A stretch of DNA of 62,758 nt from an uncultured Bacteroidales bacterium (GTDB taxonomy: Bacteria > Bacteroidota > Bacteroidia > Bacteroidales > Paludibacteraceae). The stretch is from contig ONPG01000010.1 in the NCBI GenBank assembly GCA_900319645.1, positions 1 to 62,758 of the forward strand, read 5' to 3'. A program made the translations under genes and the position numbers. Below, piece by piece: positions 1 through 6,991 of the stretch; position 1 is the stretch's first letter, and each line of letters starts with the position of its first letter. The notes below the pieces were generated by a model, which saw only the letters and a list, made by a program, of their open reading frames with translations, was not told the origin of the DNA and ran no database searches.

Positions 1-160
1 GGCACTACAAAGTTACTAAAAATCAGCGAATTGTGCAACTTTTTTTGTTAAAAAATTTAATCAAAGAACACTTTTTTTAATTCCGCCAACAGGTTAATAA
101 GTAATAATCGTTTACTTCTTGATATGAACTAATGTGAAATAACAAGAAGTAATAAGAACT

Positions 161-191
161 TCTCGTATATCAGAAAAAAGCAGTACCTTTG
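161..191 (+). promoter_or_regulatory. Bacteroidota sigma-A type promoter
   Basis: The -7 element TACCTTTG lies at 184-191. A weak -33-like CGTATATCA lies near 164-172. It drives the lipoprotein gene starting at 253. A hairpin (AGCGGGAT pairing with ATCCCGCT, followed by T5) begins within a few bases of the expected transcription start. Confidence 0.75.
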
Positions 192-192
192 C

Positions 193-223
193 AGCGGGAT
201 TCCCAATAGGATCCCGCTGTTTT
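193..223 (+). promoter_or_regulatory. Leader hairpin resembling an intrinsic terminator
   Basis: AGCGGGAT...ATCCCGCT forms a tight GC-rich stem followed by TTTTTATT, about 30 bases before the ATG at 253. It sits at the very 5' end of the predicted mRNA. It could be a transcription attenuator or a 5'-protecting hairpin; the sequence alone cannot decide. Confidence 0.5.
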
Positions 224-252
224 TATTATTAACTCTTTAACAATCTATTATT

Positions 253-981
253 ATGAGGTATTTGTATTTATCTTTAGTATGTGCTGCAGCTATGCTGTTT
301 GCCGGCTGTGCGCACTCCGTTTATCCGTTGGATGTGATGTACAACCACTACAACAACCGGATGCAGAGTCCGGAGGACCTTGCTGTCAAAGCGAATGTGT
401 GGATCTTTTTCAACGAGAAGGACATCCCCGGCGAGTATGCCATCATCTCCGCCAACACCTACCGGCCGTTCTGTCTGTTGCCCTTCCAGAGCATTCGTGT
501 CAAGAAAATGAACAAGCGCTTTCTGCAGCAGGCCGTCAAACAGGCGGACAAGGAAGGTGGCAATGCTGTGCTGGTGCACGGAGCCGGAATTTTCTATGTG
601 CTCGACATGAAGAACCGTGAGGGATTAGTCAATCCCACCGCTAATTTCGTCAATCCGATTCTGGACATGAAGAAAGCAGATGTGCTCCTAAGCGGTTCTC
701 TTGAAACGATGAAACGAGGCGAGCGGAATCGGATTGTCAATGCGTTCATGGATGAAATCGATTCCAACATCGATTACCTGCATACAGCCGAAGAGATTGC
801 TGCGGTGCGCGAGAAAATAGACGTTCTTTCCCAGTACAACTTGAAAGCCAAGAACCCGAAGAAATCGATTGACAAGTTTGTGCGCAAAAAAACACGCAAA
901 GTGAACAACGTAGAGAAGAAGTTGGCTAAGCAGGCTGCCAAACAAGCCAAGCAAGCAGCCGATTCCAAGAAAAAGAAATAA
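253..981 (+). CDS. Hypothetical lipoprotein with Lys-rich C-terminus
   Basis: This 242-residue protein is exported. Residues 1-18 form a signal peptide ending in the lipobox LFAGC, so Cys19 is the likely lipidated residue. I do not recognise the family. The middle part contains an alternating hydrophobic stretch (around residues 85-110, KQADKEGGNAVLVHGAG) that may be a small alpha/beta fold. The last 50 residues are rich in Lys, Ala and Gln and probably form a charged helix. It is monocistronic: its own promoter lies upstream and an independent promoter follows at about 1053. Function unknown. Confidence 0.8.
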   Translation: MRYLYLSLVCAAAMLFAGCAHSVYPLDVMYNHYNNRMQSPEDLAVKANVWIFFNEKDIPGEYAIISANTYRPFCLLPFQSIRVKKMNKRFLQQAVKQADKEGGNAVLVHGAGIFYVLDMKNREGLVNPTANFVNPILDMKKADVLLSGSLETMKRGERNRIVNAFMDEIDSNIDYLHTAEEIAAVREKIDVLSQYNLKAKNPKKSIDKFVRKKTRKVNNVEKKLAKQAAKQAKQAADSKKKK

Positions 982-1052
982 GCAATCTTAAGCAGTACAT
1001 ACCGGATATGTATGGCAAAGAATAACAAAAATTGCGAAAAATATGACAAAAG

Positions 1053-1085
1053 TTTTGCGTATTTCATTTTTTTGTAGTATCTTTG
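1053..1085 (+). promoter_or_regulatory. Promoter of small RNA candidate
   Basis: TTTTGCGTATTTC at about 1053-1065 and TATCTTTG at 1078-1085 match the -33/-7 pattern seen at most genes here. No protein gene follows before the terminator at 1230. Confidence 0.7.
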
Positions 1086-1090
1086 CAACC

Positions 1091-1267
1091 GATTAGCAGC
1101 GGCTGATCCTTTCGCGCAAGCGTTGCTCGCCTTCGCGCACGCGAACCATACATATTATTTACTGACGAATCAATCATTGTGAATTAAGTCTGGCAGCTTG
1201 AATTTACTAACGAATAAGATTGTAATCGTCAGTGCATACTTCGGTATGTACTGCTTTTGCTTTTTTA
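1091..1267 (+). ncRNA. Structured small RNA candidate, unknown family
   Basis: A canonical promoter ends at 1085 and a strong terminator (CAGTGCATAC, TTCG loop, GTATGTACTG, T-rich tail) lies at 1230-1267, giving a transcript of about 175 nt. Inside are several complementary pairs: GATTAGC/GCTGATC at the 5' end, TTCGCG/CGCGAA, and ACTGACGA/TCGTCAGT, the last overlapping the terminator stem and so possibly competing with it. No plausible ORF is present. It does not show the hallmarks of RNase P RNA, tmRNA or SRP RNA. Confidence 0.5.
1230..1267 (+). terminator. Intrinsic terminator of the small RNA candidate
   Basis: A 10-bp stem (one G-T wobble) is closed by a TTCG tetraloop and followed by CTTTTGCTTTTTT. 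Confidence 0.8.
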
Positions 1268-1427
1268 TTCGTTGGGTTATGCCAGACACCCGTTCACATA
1301 AAAGCATAAGCAGTATTTTTTTGTACCTGCTTGTGATAAAATGTGATCTTTGACGTAATGGATTACCGCAAAAAGTGCTAAAATACATTAAAAGGAGAAA
1401 AAATACCACCTTTTTTGCACCAAAAAC

Positions 1428-1458
1428 TTGCACATGTCAAAAAAAAGCAGTACTTTTG
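1428..1458 (+). promoter_or_regulatory. Promoter of the Fic gene
   Basis: TTGCACATGTC at 1428-1438, an A-rich spacer, and TACTTTTG at 1451-1458. A hairpin GGTGGCT/AGCCACC followed by TTTT at 1469-1490 sits immediately after the start site, as at the first gene. Confidence 0.8.
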
Positions 1459-1518
1459 TGGCTGAAATGGTGGCTCAATAGCCACCTTTTATGAAACATT
1501 TATTAAATTTATAGGAAA

Positions 1519-2592
1519 ATGAGGTACCTTACTTTAGAAAAAGCAATGGAGGCATGGCAGCAACTACAACCTCTTTCGGAAGATGACAAAGCGAAGTTAA
1601 GCCGCCGTTTTACCATTGACTTCAACTACAACAGCAACCATATTGAGGGAAACACACTTACATATGGTCAGACGGAGATATTGTTGCTTTTCGGGAAAGT
1701 CATTGGAGAAGCAAATGTGAAAGACGTGCAAGACATGACCGCAAGTAACGTCACTTTGCGTATGATGACAGAAGAGTCACTTGTGAAAACTACTCCGCTG
1801 ACTCAGAATTTCATTCGCACATTGCATCAAACGCTCTTACGTGAGGACTATACAGTCTATCGTAACTTGCCTGGAGGTGTCCAAACGAGTTATACCATCC
1901 ATGCCGGTCAATACAAGACACGTCCAAACTCGGTGATTACCCGCTATGGTGACCGCTTTGAGTACGCTTCTCCGGAAGAGACGCCGGCATTGATGACGGA
2001 TTTGGTGGATTGGTACAACAAGGCTGAACAAGAAGGCAAACTCTCGCCCGTTGAATTGGCGGCATTGTTCCATTATCGCTATATAAGGATTCACCCATTT
2101 GAGGATGGAAACGGACGTATAGCACGGCTCCTTGTCAATTATATTTTGACTAAGCATGACTATCCGATGATCGTTGTACGCAGCCGTTTAAAGAGCGATT
2201 ATCTGGAAGCATTGCATGCCGCAGACCAGATTGTAGGCTCCGTTCCCAGCAAAGGTGCTCATGCCACTTTGACAGCCATTCGCCCTTTTTTGCAGTACTT
2301 CAAGAGTCTTGTGGCGCATGAGGTATATACGGATGTATGCTTCCTGACAGAACACGACAAGAATCTCTGGTGGTATGACGGCGAACGAATAGAGTTCCGT
2401 ACAGAAAACTATGCCAATTTATTGATGCTTATGATGACAGAGCCTGTTCTGACATTGGAAGAGATGCAACGTAAAATGGGCATTAATATGTCGGCTGTCA
2501 AGAAACTCGTCAATCAATTAGTTGATAAACATTATATCGAACGAGGCGCAACCGATGGATCCTGGCGAGTGTTTATTACTCCCTCCATCTAA
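1519..2592 (+). CDS. Fic family protein (AMP-transferase)
   Basis: This 357-residue protein has the full Fic active-site motif HPFEDGNGRIAR at residues 192-203; the His is the general base and the acidic/Asn residues bind Mg-ATP. Fic enzymes usually transfer AMP from ATP to a hydroxyl side chain of a target protein. An N-terminal inhibitory-helix motif S-x-x-x-E-G is visible at residues 39-44 (SNHIEG), so this is a self-inhibited (class II) enzyme. The C-terminus (about 300-355) looks like a winged helix, suggesting DNA contact. No separate antitoxin gene accompanies it. Two tandem terminators follow. The target cannot be read from the sequence. Confidence 0.92.
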   Translation: MRYLTLEKAMEAWQQLQPLSEDDKAKLSRRFTIDFNYNSNHIEGNTLTYGQTEILLLFGKVIGEANVKDVQDMTASNVTLRMMTEESLVKTTPLTQNFIRTLHQTLLREDYTVYRNLPGGVQTSYTIHAGQYKTRPNSVITRYGDRFEYASPEETPALMTDLVDWYNKAEQEGKLSPVELAALFHYRYIRIHPFEDGNGRIARLLVNYILTKHDYPMIVVRSRLKSDYLEALHAADQIVGSVPSKGAHATLTAIRPFLQYFKSLVAHEVYTDVCFLTEHDKNLWWYDGERIEFRTENYANLLMLMMTEPVLTLEEMQRKMGINMSAVKKLVNQLVDKHYIERGATDGSWRVFITPSI

Positions 2593-2601
2593 AATCGTCC
2601 C

Positions 2602-2677
2602 AAAAGGTTACACAACAATAACCTTTTTGATATATTCCAAGCGGTAATCCAAAGCGGTTCACCGCTTTTTCGTTTTT
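2602..2677 (+). terminator. Two tandem intrinsic terminators after the Fic gene
   Basis: AAAAGGTTA/TAACCTTTTT at 2602-2628, then AAGCG-GTTCAC-CGCTT with a following T-rich tail at 2651-2677. Confidence 0.7.
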
Positions 2678-2708
2678 TGGTAATAGGTCGAATGAACTGA
2701 TTAGTACT

Positions 2709-2803
2709 AATCGTTCCGAGCGAATGTGAGGATAAGTAATAATCGTTCCGAACGAATGTGAGGATAAGTAATAATCGTTCCGAACGAATGTGAGGATAAG
2801 AAC
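2709..2803 (+). repeat. 32-bp tandem repeat, three copies
   Basis: Copies start at 2709, 2741 and 2773, with an exact 32-bp period and only one or two differences. Copies 2 and 3 contain TCGTTC-C-GAACGA, a near-perfect palindrome with a one-base centre; copy 1 has a G/A change there. The rest reads AATGTGAGGATAAGTA. Confidence 0.9.
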
Positions 2804-3064
2804 AAGACCATCACGGGATGGAGAAGCCAATTGACTTTTGGCTTCGAAAAGGGAAGGCAGGCGGGGAGCCTAAGCCGACCGAGAAGTCCTGAGAAGAGCC
2901 CAAGAATAGTACAATCAGAACAATTCACCTCACCGATAGATGACCGACACAAGAGCGGCACAAGACCGACTACAAATATTCGAAATATTCCGGTGAAACC
3001 TCCTGCCGAAATGTTTGTCATCCCAACGGATTACTCTGTAGATGATTAATAATTTGTTTTACTT

Positions 3065-3126
3065 GCCGCACACGACTCGCTTACCGTACGGATACGGAAC
3101 GATAGCTCACCTCTCGCCATTAACAT
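3065..3126 (+). repeat. 62-bp direct repeat, left copy
   Basis: About 56 of 62 bases match 5358-5419 in the same orientation. Both contain ACGACTCGCTTAC, then GGATACGGAACGATAG, then TCACCTCTCGCCAT. A third fragment (ACACGACTCGCTTA) is at 3548-3561. The two full copies bracket the ATPase remnant and the HipBST-like operon. Confidence 0.85.
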
Positions 3127-3141
3127 CGAGTGGCTCGTGCG

Positions 3142-3339
3142 TTATTTAAATAACTGCTCTATATGATCGTATTTCAGTAGCCATATATCGCCGGCTGTAT
3201 TCTCGAAGTCCCCGCCATAAACCACAGCACGACGTTTGATGGGAGTACTCGTCCATTCCGGTAAACGCTGCAGCGACTTGGCAAAATCCGGATGATAAGT
3301 CATGGAAGATTGGCAGCGCTGAGTAAAAATCAGACTCAC
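3142..3339 (-). pseudogene. Probable C-terminal remnant of an AAA+ ATPase (DUF4143-like)
   Basis: The reverse strand encodes a 65-residue open segment ending with a VVYGGDFENTAG...YDHIEQLF pattern. This resembles the extreme C-terminus of Bacteroidota ATPases with a DUF4143 domain. No Walker A/B region, promoter or ribosome site is found upstream: the reading frame simply begins inside repeat-like DNA near 3340. I read it as the tail of a gene removed by deletion or recombination. The family assignment rests on a short segment and is tentative; it could be a random ORF. Confidence 0.35.
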
Positions 3340-3689
3340 AGTTAATCCTTGCGGCCACGCTGCTACAGAGCGTTCCCCTCAACTCATAGGGAGCGCTTTT
3401 TTATGCAATTTCGGAATTGCGCTCCAAAATTACATAAAATTTCTGATATATGCAAGTAAATGAAAAATTTTTTAATATTTTATGGCCAATTCCTTTCTTC
3501 TTCCATTGCTCGGCATTCTATGCTGATTGTTATTTTTTTACTTGCGCACACGACTCGCTTATGTGGAGAAGCCAATTGACTTTTGATATCGAAAACTGAA
3601 ACAATAATCGCTACCCTTTTGAATATCCTCCTCCGATTCTGCGCAATCTCTTAAAATTTGTGGATTTTTAGCATTTTTTGCAAAATAAA
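3340..3689. other. Spacer with repeat fragments, no gene seen
   Basis: It is AT-rich except for short fragments shared with other spacers (3548-3561 and 3564-3585). No coding potential or RNA structure I would defend. Confidence 0.5.
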
Positions 3690-3721
3690 TTTGTGGGTGT
3701 CAAAAAAAAACAGTATCTTTG
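3690..3721 (+). promoter_or_regulatory. Promoter of the hipBST-like operon
   Basis: TTTGTGGGTGTC at 3690-3701 and TATCTTTG at 3714-3721. The palindromes just downstream would place a bound HipB across the start of the transcript. Confidence 0.8.
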
Positions 3722-3735
3722 CAGCGAATTTTAAC

Positions 3736-3833
3736 TACTACGGTATATAAATCAAGTAGAAATATGCAAATTTATATACTATCGTAAGCATAGTTGTGTG
3801 TTAATGCAAGATTATCTACTATAATATATAGTA
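3736..3833. promoter_or_regulatory. Predicted HipB operators
   Basis: Two sites are visible. An imperfect inverted repeat has arms at 3736-3752 and 3770-3786 (shared core GTATATAAAT). A perfect palindrome, TACTATA-ATA-TATAGTA, lies at 3817-3833 and ends two bases before the hipB ATG. HipB antitoxins classically autorepress by binding palindromes in this position; the assignment to HipB is inference. Confidence 0.6.
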
Positions 3834-3835
3834 TC

Positions 3836-4048
3836 ATGAGAACGGAAATTGCTAATACCGTCAAAGCTCTGCGAAAGCAATATGGCTTGACGCAAGAGGA
3901 AGCGGCCCGTAAAGCCGGAGTAAGTCTGGCTTTCATACGCGAATTGGAGCAGGGCAAAACAACTGCCCGTATGGATACCGTCAATCAGTTGCTCAACCTG
4001 TTCAACTATTGTCTAACCGCTCAACCAAAGAACCATGCGCAAAGCTAA
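3836..4048 (+). CDS. hipB: HipB-like antitoxin / Xre-family repressor
   Basis: This 70-residue protein is a compact helix-turn-helix: TVKALRKQYGLTQEEAARKAGVSLAFIRELEQGKT is a canonical HTH_3 fold. I chose the ATG at 3836 rather than an upstream one at 3794 because the latter would place coding sequence across the palindromic operator. It should bind the operators at 3736-3833 and repress the operon. Its last 14 bases overlap the next gene, indicating coupled translation. In split HipBST systems the B protein serves mainly as the repressor, while the neutralising role can pass to the small HipS-like protein. Confidence 0.88.
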   Translation: MRTEIANTVKALRKQYGLTQEEAARKAGVSLAFIRELEQGKTTARMDTVNQLLNLFNYCLTAQPKNHAQS

Positions 4049-4355
4049 CATCTATGTCCGCGACCTTTTGGCAGGGCGTTTGGAAGAAACAGAAACGGGA
4101 TACCGGTTTACGTATGATAGCCGCTATTTAGAAAAGGCTGATGCAGAACCTGTCAGTTTGACTTTACCTCTGCGCGAACAGCCATATGACAGTAATATCC
4201 TCCATCCTTTTTTCGATGGCTTGATACCGGAAGGTTGGTTACTGGACGTGGCATTGCGTAATAGCGATATTTCCCAATTGGACCGAATGGGATTACTGCT
4301 GCTTTGCTGCAAAGATTGTATAGGAGCTGTTAGTGTGCAACCCGTAGAAGAATAA
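4035..4355 (+). CDS. HipA N-terminal subdomain protein (HipS-like)
   Basis: This 106-residue protein corresponds to the N-terminal subdomain (Couple_hipA) normally fused to the HipA kinase. Recognisable signatures are DLLAGRLEET near the start and VSLTLPLRE...FFDGLIPEGW around residues 48-75. It overlaps hipB by 14 bases and is followed 5 bases later by the kinase. In the tripartite HipBST system of enteropathogenic E. coli the equivalent HipS is the antitoxin for HipT. Whether that holds here is inference from organisation; many Bacteroidota HipA proteins are split in this way. Confidence 0.85.
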   Translation: MRKANIYVRDLLAGRLEETETGYRFTYDSRYLEKADAEPVSLTLPLREQPYDSNILHPFFDGLIPEGWLLDVALRNSDISQLDRMGLLLLCCKDCIGAVSVQPVEE

Positions 4356-4360
4356 TCCGT

Positions 4361-5299
4361 ATGTGCAAATGTCTATATTGTTATAAGGGATTAGAGCCCG
4401 GGCAGATAGATTTTCATCCGTCCTGCGCCAAGAAGATGTTCGGTATAAAAGAACAGCCGCTTATGGAATATACTCAAGCGGACATGGAGCAACTGGCAAC
4501 GGAGATCATTCGTTCGCAGACAACCCTTACCGGTGTGCAGGCTAAATTGTCGCTTAATCTCACCGAGCACGAAGGCAGCAAACGCCTGACGATAGTGGGA
4601 TTATGGGGACAATATGTTTTCAAACCGCAGACAGAGTTATACGAACGCTTGCCGGAAGTGGAGGATTTGACCATGCACTTGGCAGAGGACGCCAAATTGT
4701 CCGTTGCACGACATTCGCTCATCCGTCTGGCAGATGGTAGTCTCGGGTATATTACCCGTCGTTTCGACCGAAGCGCAAAGGGCGAGAAGATATTGATGGA
4801 AGATATGTGCCAATTGGCAGAGCGAAAGACGGAGGACAAGTACAAAAGCAGTTATGAACAGGTAGCCAAACTGATCGCTCAGTATTCCGCTATCCCCCAA
4901 TTGGACTTAACGAATTTCTACGAGTTGTTGATCTTTTGTTTCCTGACAGGTAACAACGATATGCATTTGAAGAACTTCTCCTTGTACAAGCCTGCAAGCC
5001 AGCAAGTCTTTACTCCTGCTTATGATCTGGTGAATGTGGCTTTGGTTAATCCGAAGGATCGAGAGGAACTGGCGTTAACGCTGAATGGAAAGAAATCCAA
5101 TATCCGGTTATGTGATTTTGAAGAAGCAGCCAAACGCGCTGACCTTCCCGAACATTTTATCCGTCATACCGTGGCGCGTTTTGCTTCCTGTTTGCCGAAA
5201 TGGGAAGAGACCATCGACCGTTCTTTTATTGCCGAAGGGCAGAAAGATGCCTATAAATCATTGCTACGTGACAGGTTAAAAAGATTACTGAAATCATAA
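4361..5299 (+). CDS. HipA-type Ser/Thr kinase toxin lacking its N-subdomain (HipT-like)
   Basis: This 312-residue protein is the kinase core of HipA. It starts with a Cys/His cluster (C2, C4, C7, H19, C22) that may bind zinc. The glycine-rich loop is TGVQAKLSL (residues 57-65), the ATP-contacting Lys is in FKP (K88), the catalytic loop is GNNDMHLKN (D200, K204, N205) and the Mg-binding Asp is D222 in YDLVN, so all key residues are present. HipA kinases phosphorylate GltX, HipT phosphorylates TrpS; the target here is unknown. A strong terminator follows at 5325. Confidence 0.9.
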   Translation: MCKCLYCYKGLEPGQIDFHPSCAKKMFGIKEQPLMEYTQADMEQLATEIIRSQTTLTGVQAKLSLNLTEHEGSKRLTIVGLWGQYVFKPQTELYERLPEVEDLTMHLAEDAKLSVARHSLIRLADGSLGYITRRFDRSAKGEKILMEDMCQLAERKTEDKYKSSYEQVAKLIAQYSAIPQLDLTNFYELLIFCFLTGNNDMHLKNFSLYKPASQQVFTPAYDLVNVALVNPKDREELALTLNGKKSNIRLCDFEEAAKRADLPEHFIRHTVARFASCLPKWEETIDRSFIAEGQKDAYKSLLRDRLKRLLKS

Positions 5300-5324
5300 T
5301 AAAACATGCCTTCTTCCTCTTAAT

Positions 5325-5352
5325 CCGCTTGCCCACCGCAGGCGGTTTTTTT
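5325..5352 (+). terminator. Terminator of the hip operon
   Basis: CCGCTTGC/GCAGGCGG stem (one wobble) with a CCACC loop and a T7 tail. Confidence 0.85.
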
Positions 5353-5357
5353 ATATG

Positions 5358-5419
5358 GCCGCCTACGACTCGCTTACGGGACGGATACGGAACGATAGTT
5401 CACCTCTCGCCATCAACAT
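5358..5419 (+). repeat. 62-bp direct repeat, right copy
   Basis: Partner of 3065-3126, same orientation, 6 mismatches. Lies just after the hip operon terminator. Confidence 0.85.
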
Positions 5420-5496
5420 TCAGCTATAAATAACTACTCATATTTGAGTACTTATAACAAAAAATTACCGATTTTGTGCAGTTTAGAACGATTTTT

Positions 5497-5527
5497 CTTG
5501 TATATATCATAAAAAATAGTACCTTTG
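5497..5527 (+). promoter_or_regulatory. Promoter of a short peptide/RNA unit
   Basis: CTTGTATATATC at 5497-5508, A-rich spacer and TACCTTTG at 5520-5527. Confidence 0.8.
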
Positions 5528-5563
5528 CAGCGGTTTTATAAAATACGAATTAACAAAAACTCA

Positions 5564-5638
5564 ATGAAAATAAAACACCATTTAACAAACATGGATAAAC
5601 AGGTTCTTAAACAAGTCCTTCTGGATAATGGCTGGTAA
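5564..5638 (+). CDS. 24-residue micropeptide candidate
   Basis: ATG at 5564 opens a 24-codon frame (MKIKHHLTNM...QVLLDNGW) ending in TAA at 5636. It is the only ORF in a transcription unit bounded by its own promoter (5497-5527) and terminator (5695-5725). The peptide is basic at the N-terminus and amphipathic. Downstream, a nested hairpin (CATCC, CCAAA / TTTTGG, GGATG at about 5645-5685) precedes the terminator. It could be a true small protein, a leader peptide, or an accidental ORF within a small RNA. Confidence 0.4.
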   Translation: MKIKHHLTNMDKQVLKQVLLDNGW

Positions 5639-5694
5639 ATCATTAACATCCCCATCCAAAGGTTACTTTTGGAAAAAGGATGACATATAATTAA

Positions 5695-5725
5695 CAGAGT
5701 CTCAGCAACGAGGCTCTGCTTTTTG
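5695..5725 (+). terminator. Terminator of the short peptide/RNA unit
   Basis: CAGAGTCTC / GAGGCTCTG stem, six-base loop, then CTTTTTG. It separates this unit from the HAD gene promoter. Confidence 0.9.
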
Positions 5726-5741
5726 TAAAAATGCAGATTTA

Positions 5742-5773
5742 TTTGTGTATGTCAGAAATTTATTGTAATTTTG
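5742..5773 (+). promoter_or_regulatory. Promoter of the HAD phosphatase gene
   Basis: TTTGTGTATGTC at 5742-5753 and TAATTTTG at 5766-5773. Confidence 0.8.
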
Positions 5774-5816
5774 TAGGCGAAAAGGCACTCTATGCCATTT
5801 TGATAATACACACAAT

Positions 5817-6776
5817 ATGACAAAGCAAAAACCTATCGTAGCGATGATCTACGATTTTGACGGGACATTGGCGCCCGGAAACATGCAAGAATACGATTTC
5901 CTCAAAGAGATTGGAGTAACTGACAAGGCGGAGTTCTGGCGTGAGAATGACGCTCTGGGTAAGGCACAGAACGCCACCGAGGTGCTCAGTTACATGAAGC
6001 TGATGATTGACAAATCCAACAACCCCAATCATCCGCGCCCTATCACGCGTCAGACTTTTAAACAATACGGAGCCGGTATTCCGTTGTTCAAGGGTGTGAA
6101 AGAATGGTTCGCCCTGACGCGTAAGTTAGGCGAAGAGATGGGGTTGCAGATCGAGCACTACATCAACTCATCGGGTTTACAGGAGATGGTGGAAGGTTCG
6201 TCTATCGCCCATGAGTTCAAGCATATTTACGCCAGCCATTTCATGTACGATGCGGACGGACGCGCCATGTGGCCGGCTGCTGCGATTGACTTCACCGCAA
6301 AAATGCAGATCCTCTACATGATTAACAAAGGAGTGGAGAATATCAGCGACAACAAAGAAATCAACAACTATATGGCAGCGGAGGACCGGCGTATTCCGTT
6401 CAACCACATGATTTATTTTGGCGACGGTCTGACGGATATCCCCAGCATGAAACTGCTGCGTTCGCAGGGCGGTTTCGCTATCGCTATCTATACGCCGGAG
6501 CACGAGTCACAGACCTTGGATCTGGTGGAGCGGAACATCATCAATTTCGCCTGCAAAGCCGATTATAGCAAGGACGAGGATTTATACAACACCGTTAAAG
6601 CCATCTTCGAGCACATCAAAGCGCTGGACAATTTCAACGCGTTGGAGATCTCGAATATAGCCGAAGCGAAGGACGGCACGCTGACCGGCAGTCATAGCGA
6701 GCCGGAAACAGAAGAACCGGCTACTGAGCAACCCAAACCTCACCGCCGGATACGATTCAATTTCCTGGCAAAATAG
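5817..6776 (+). CDS. HAD superfamily hydrolase
   Basis: This 319-residue cytoplasmic protein has HAD motif I at residues 13-17 (DFDGT; D13 nucleophile, D15 acid/base) and a motif IV GDGLTDIPS around residues 200-210. HAD enzymes mostly remove phosphate from small molecules. The long insert between motifs I and II (about residues 20-110) suggests a helical cap. The C-terminal 50 residues are acidic then basic and probably disordered. It ends with a genuine TAG stop, which shows that UAG is read as stop in this genome. It is monocistronic, with a terminator at 6878. Substrate unknown. Confidence 0.85.
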   Translation: MTKQKPIVAMIYDFDGTLAPGNMQEYDFLKEIGVTDKAEFWRENDALGKAQNATEVLSYMKLMIDKSNNPNHPRPITRQTFKQYGAGIPLFKGVKEWFALTRKLGEEMGLQIEHYINSSGLQEMVEGSSIAHEFKHIYASHFMYDADGRAMWPAAAIDFTAKMQILYMINKGVENISDNKEINNYMAAEDRRIPFNHMIYFGDGLTDIPSMKLLRSQGGFAIAIYTPEHESQTLDLVERNIINFACKADYSKDEDLYNTVKAIFEHIKALDNFNALEISNIAEAKDGTLTGSHSEPETEEPATEQPKPHRRIRFNFLAK

Positions 6777-6877
6777 ATGTTTCCCCCAAAGTGCTAATTT
6801 TGAAGCGAATTTCACTTTCCAAATCGTAATAAAAAGCAATTTTGGAAAAAATATGTGGAAGAAAACGAATCCGAATC

Positions 6878-6903
6878 AGACTGCCCAGCGCAGTCTTTTT
6901 TTT
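6878..6903 (+). terminator. Terminator of the HAD gene
   Basis: AGACTG / CAGTCT stem with a 7-base loop followed by a run of eight T. Confidence 0.85.
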
Positions 6904-6954
6904 ATTTCTCTTTCGGGGCAAAGAACATAAATTTTTTTAAAAATGATTTACATA

Positions 6955-6986
6955 TTTGTATATGTCAAATCTTTTTTGTAATTTTG
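6955..6986 (+). promoter_or_regulatory. Promoter of the 6S-like RNA
   Basis: TTTGTATATGTC at about 6955-6966 and TAATTTTG at 6979-6986, an excellent match to the window consensus. Confidence 0.85.
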
Positions 6987-6991
6987 CACTC

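Larger units (their letters stand above)
982..1518. other. Gene-free spacer holding an RNA candidate and a promoter
   Basis: No open reading frame worth keeping is seen in this 537-base stretch. It carries a promoter at 1053-1085, a structured region ending in a terminator at 1230-1267, and the promoter plus leader hairpin of the Fic gene at 1428-1490. Confidence 0.7.
2593..3141. other. Repeat-rich spacer without a gene
   Basis: After the terminators this stretch is composed of a three-copy tandem repeat (2709-2803), a piece shared with 44258-44270 (GACCATCACGGGA at 2806-2818), a 22-base piece shared with 3564-3585 (starting TGGAGAAGCC at 2819) and one arm of a 62-bp direct repeat (3065-3126). 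Short ORFs here are translations of repeats and I do not support them as genes. Confidence 0.6.

Noticed and set aside
982-1518. tmRNA, RNase P RNA or SRP RNA
   Set aside because: None of the conserved sequence hallmarks of these RNAs is present.
2709-2803. CRISPR array
   Set aside because: Repeats are contiguous with a 32-bp period and have no unique spacers.
2576-3049. Short ORFs on both strands in the repeat region
   Set aside because: They translate the tandem and dispersed repeats, with no start context or homology.
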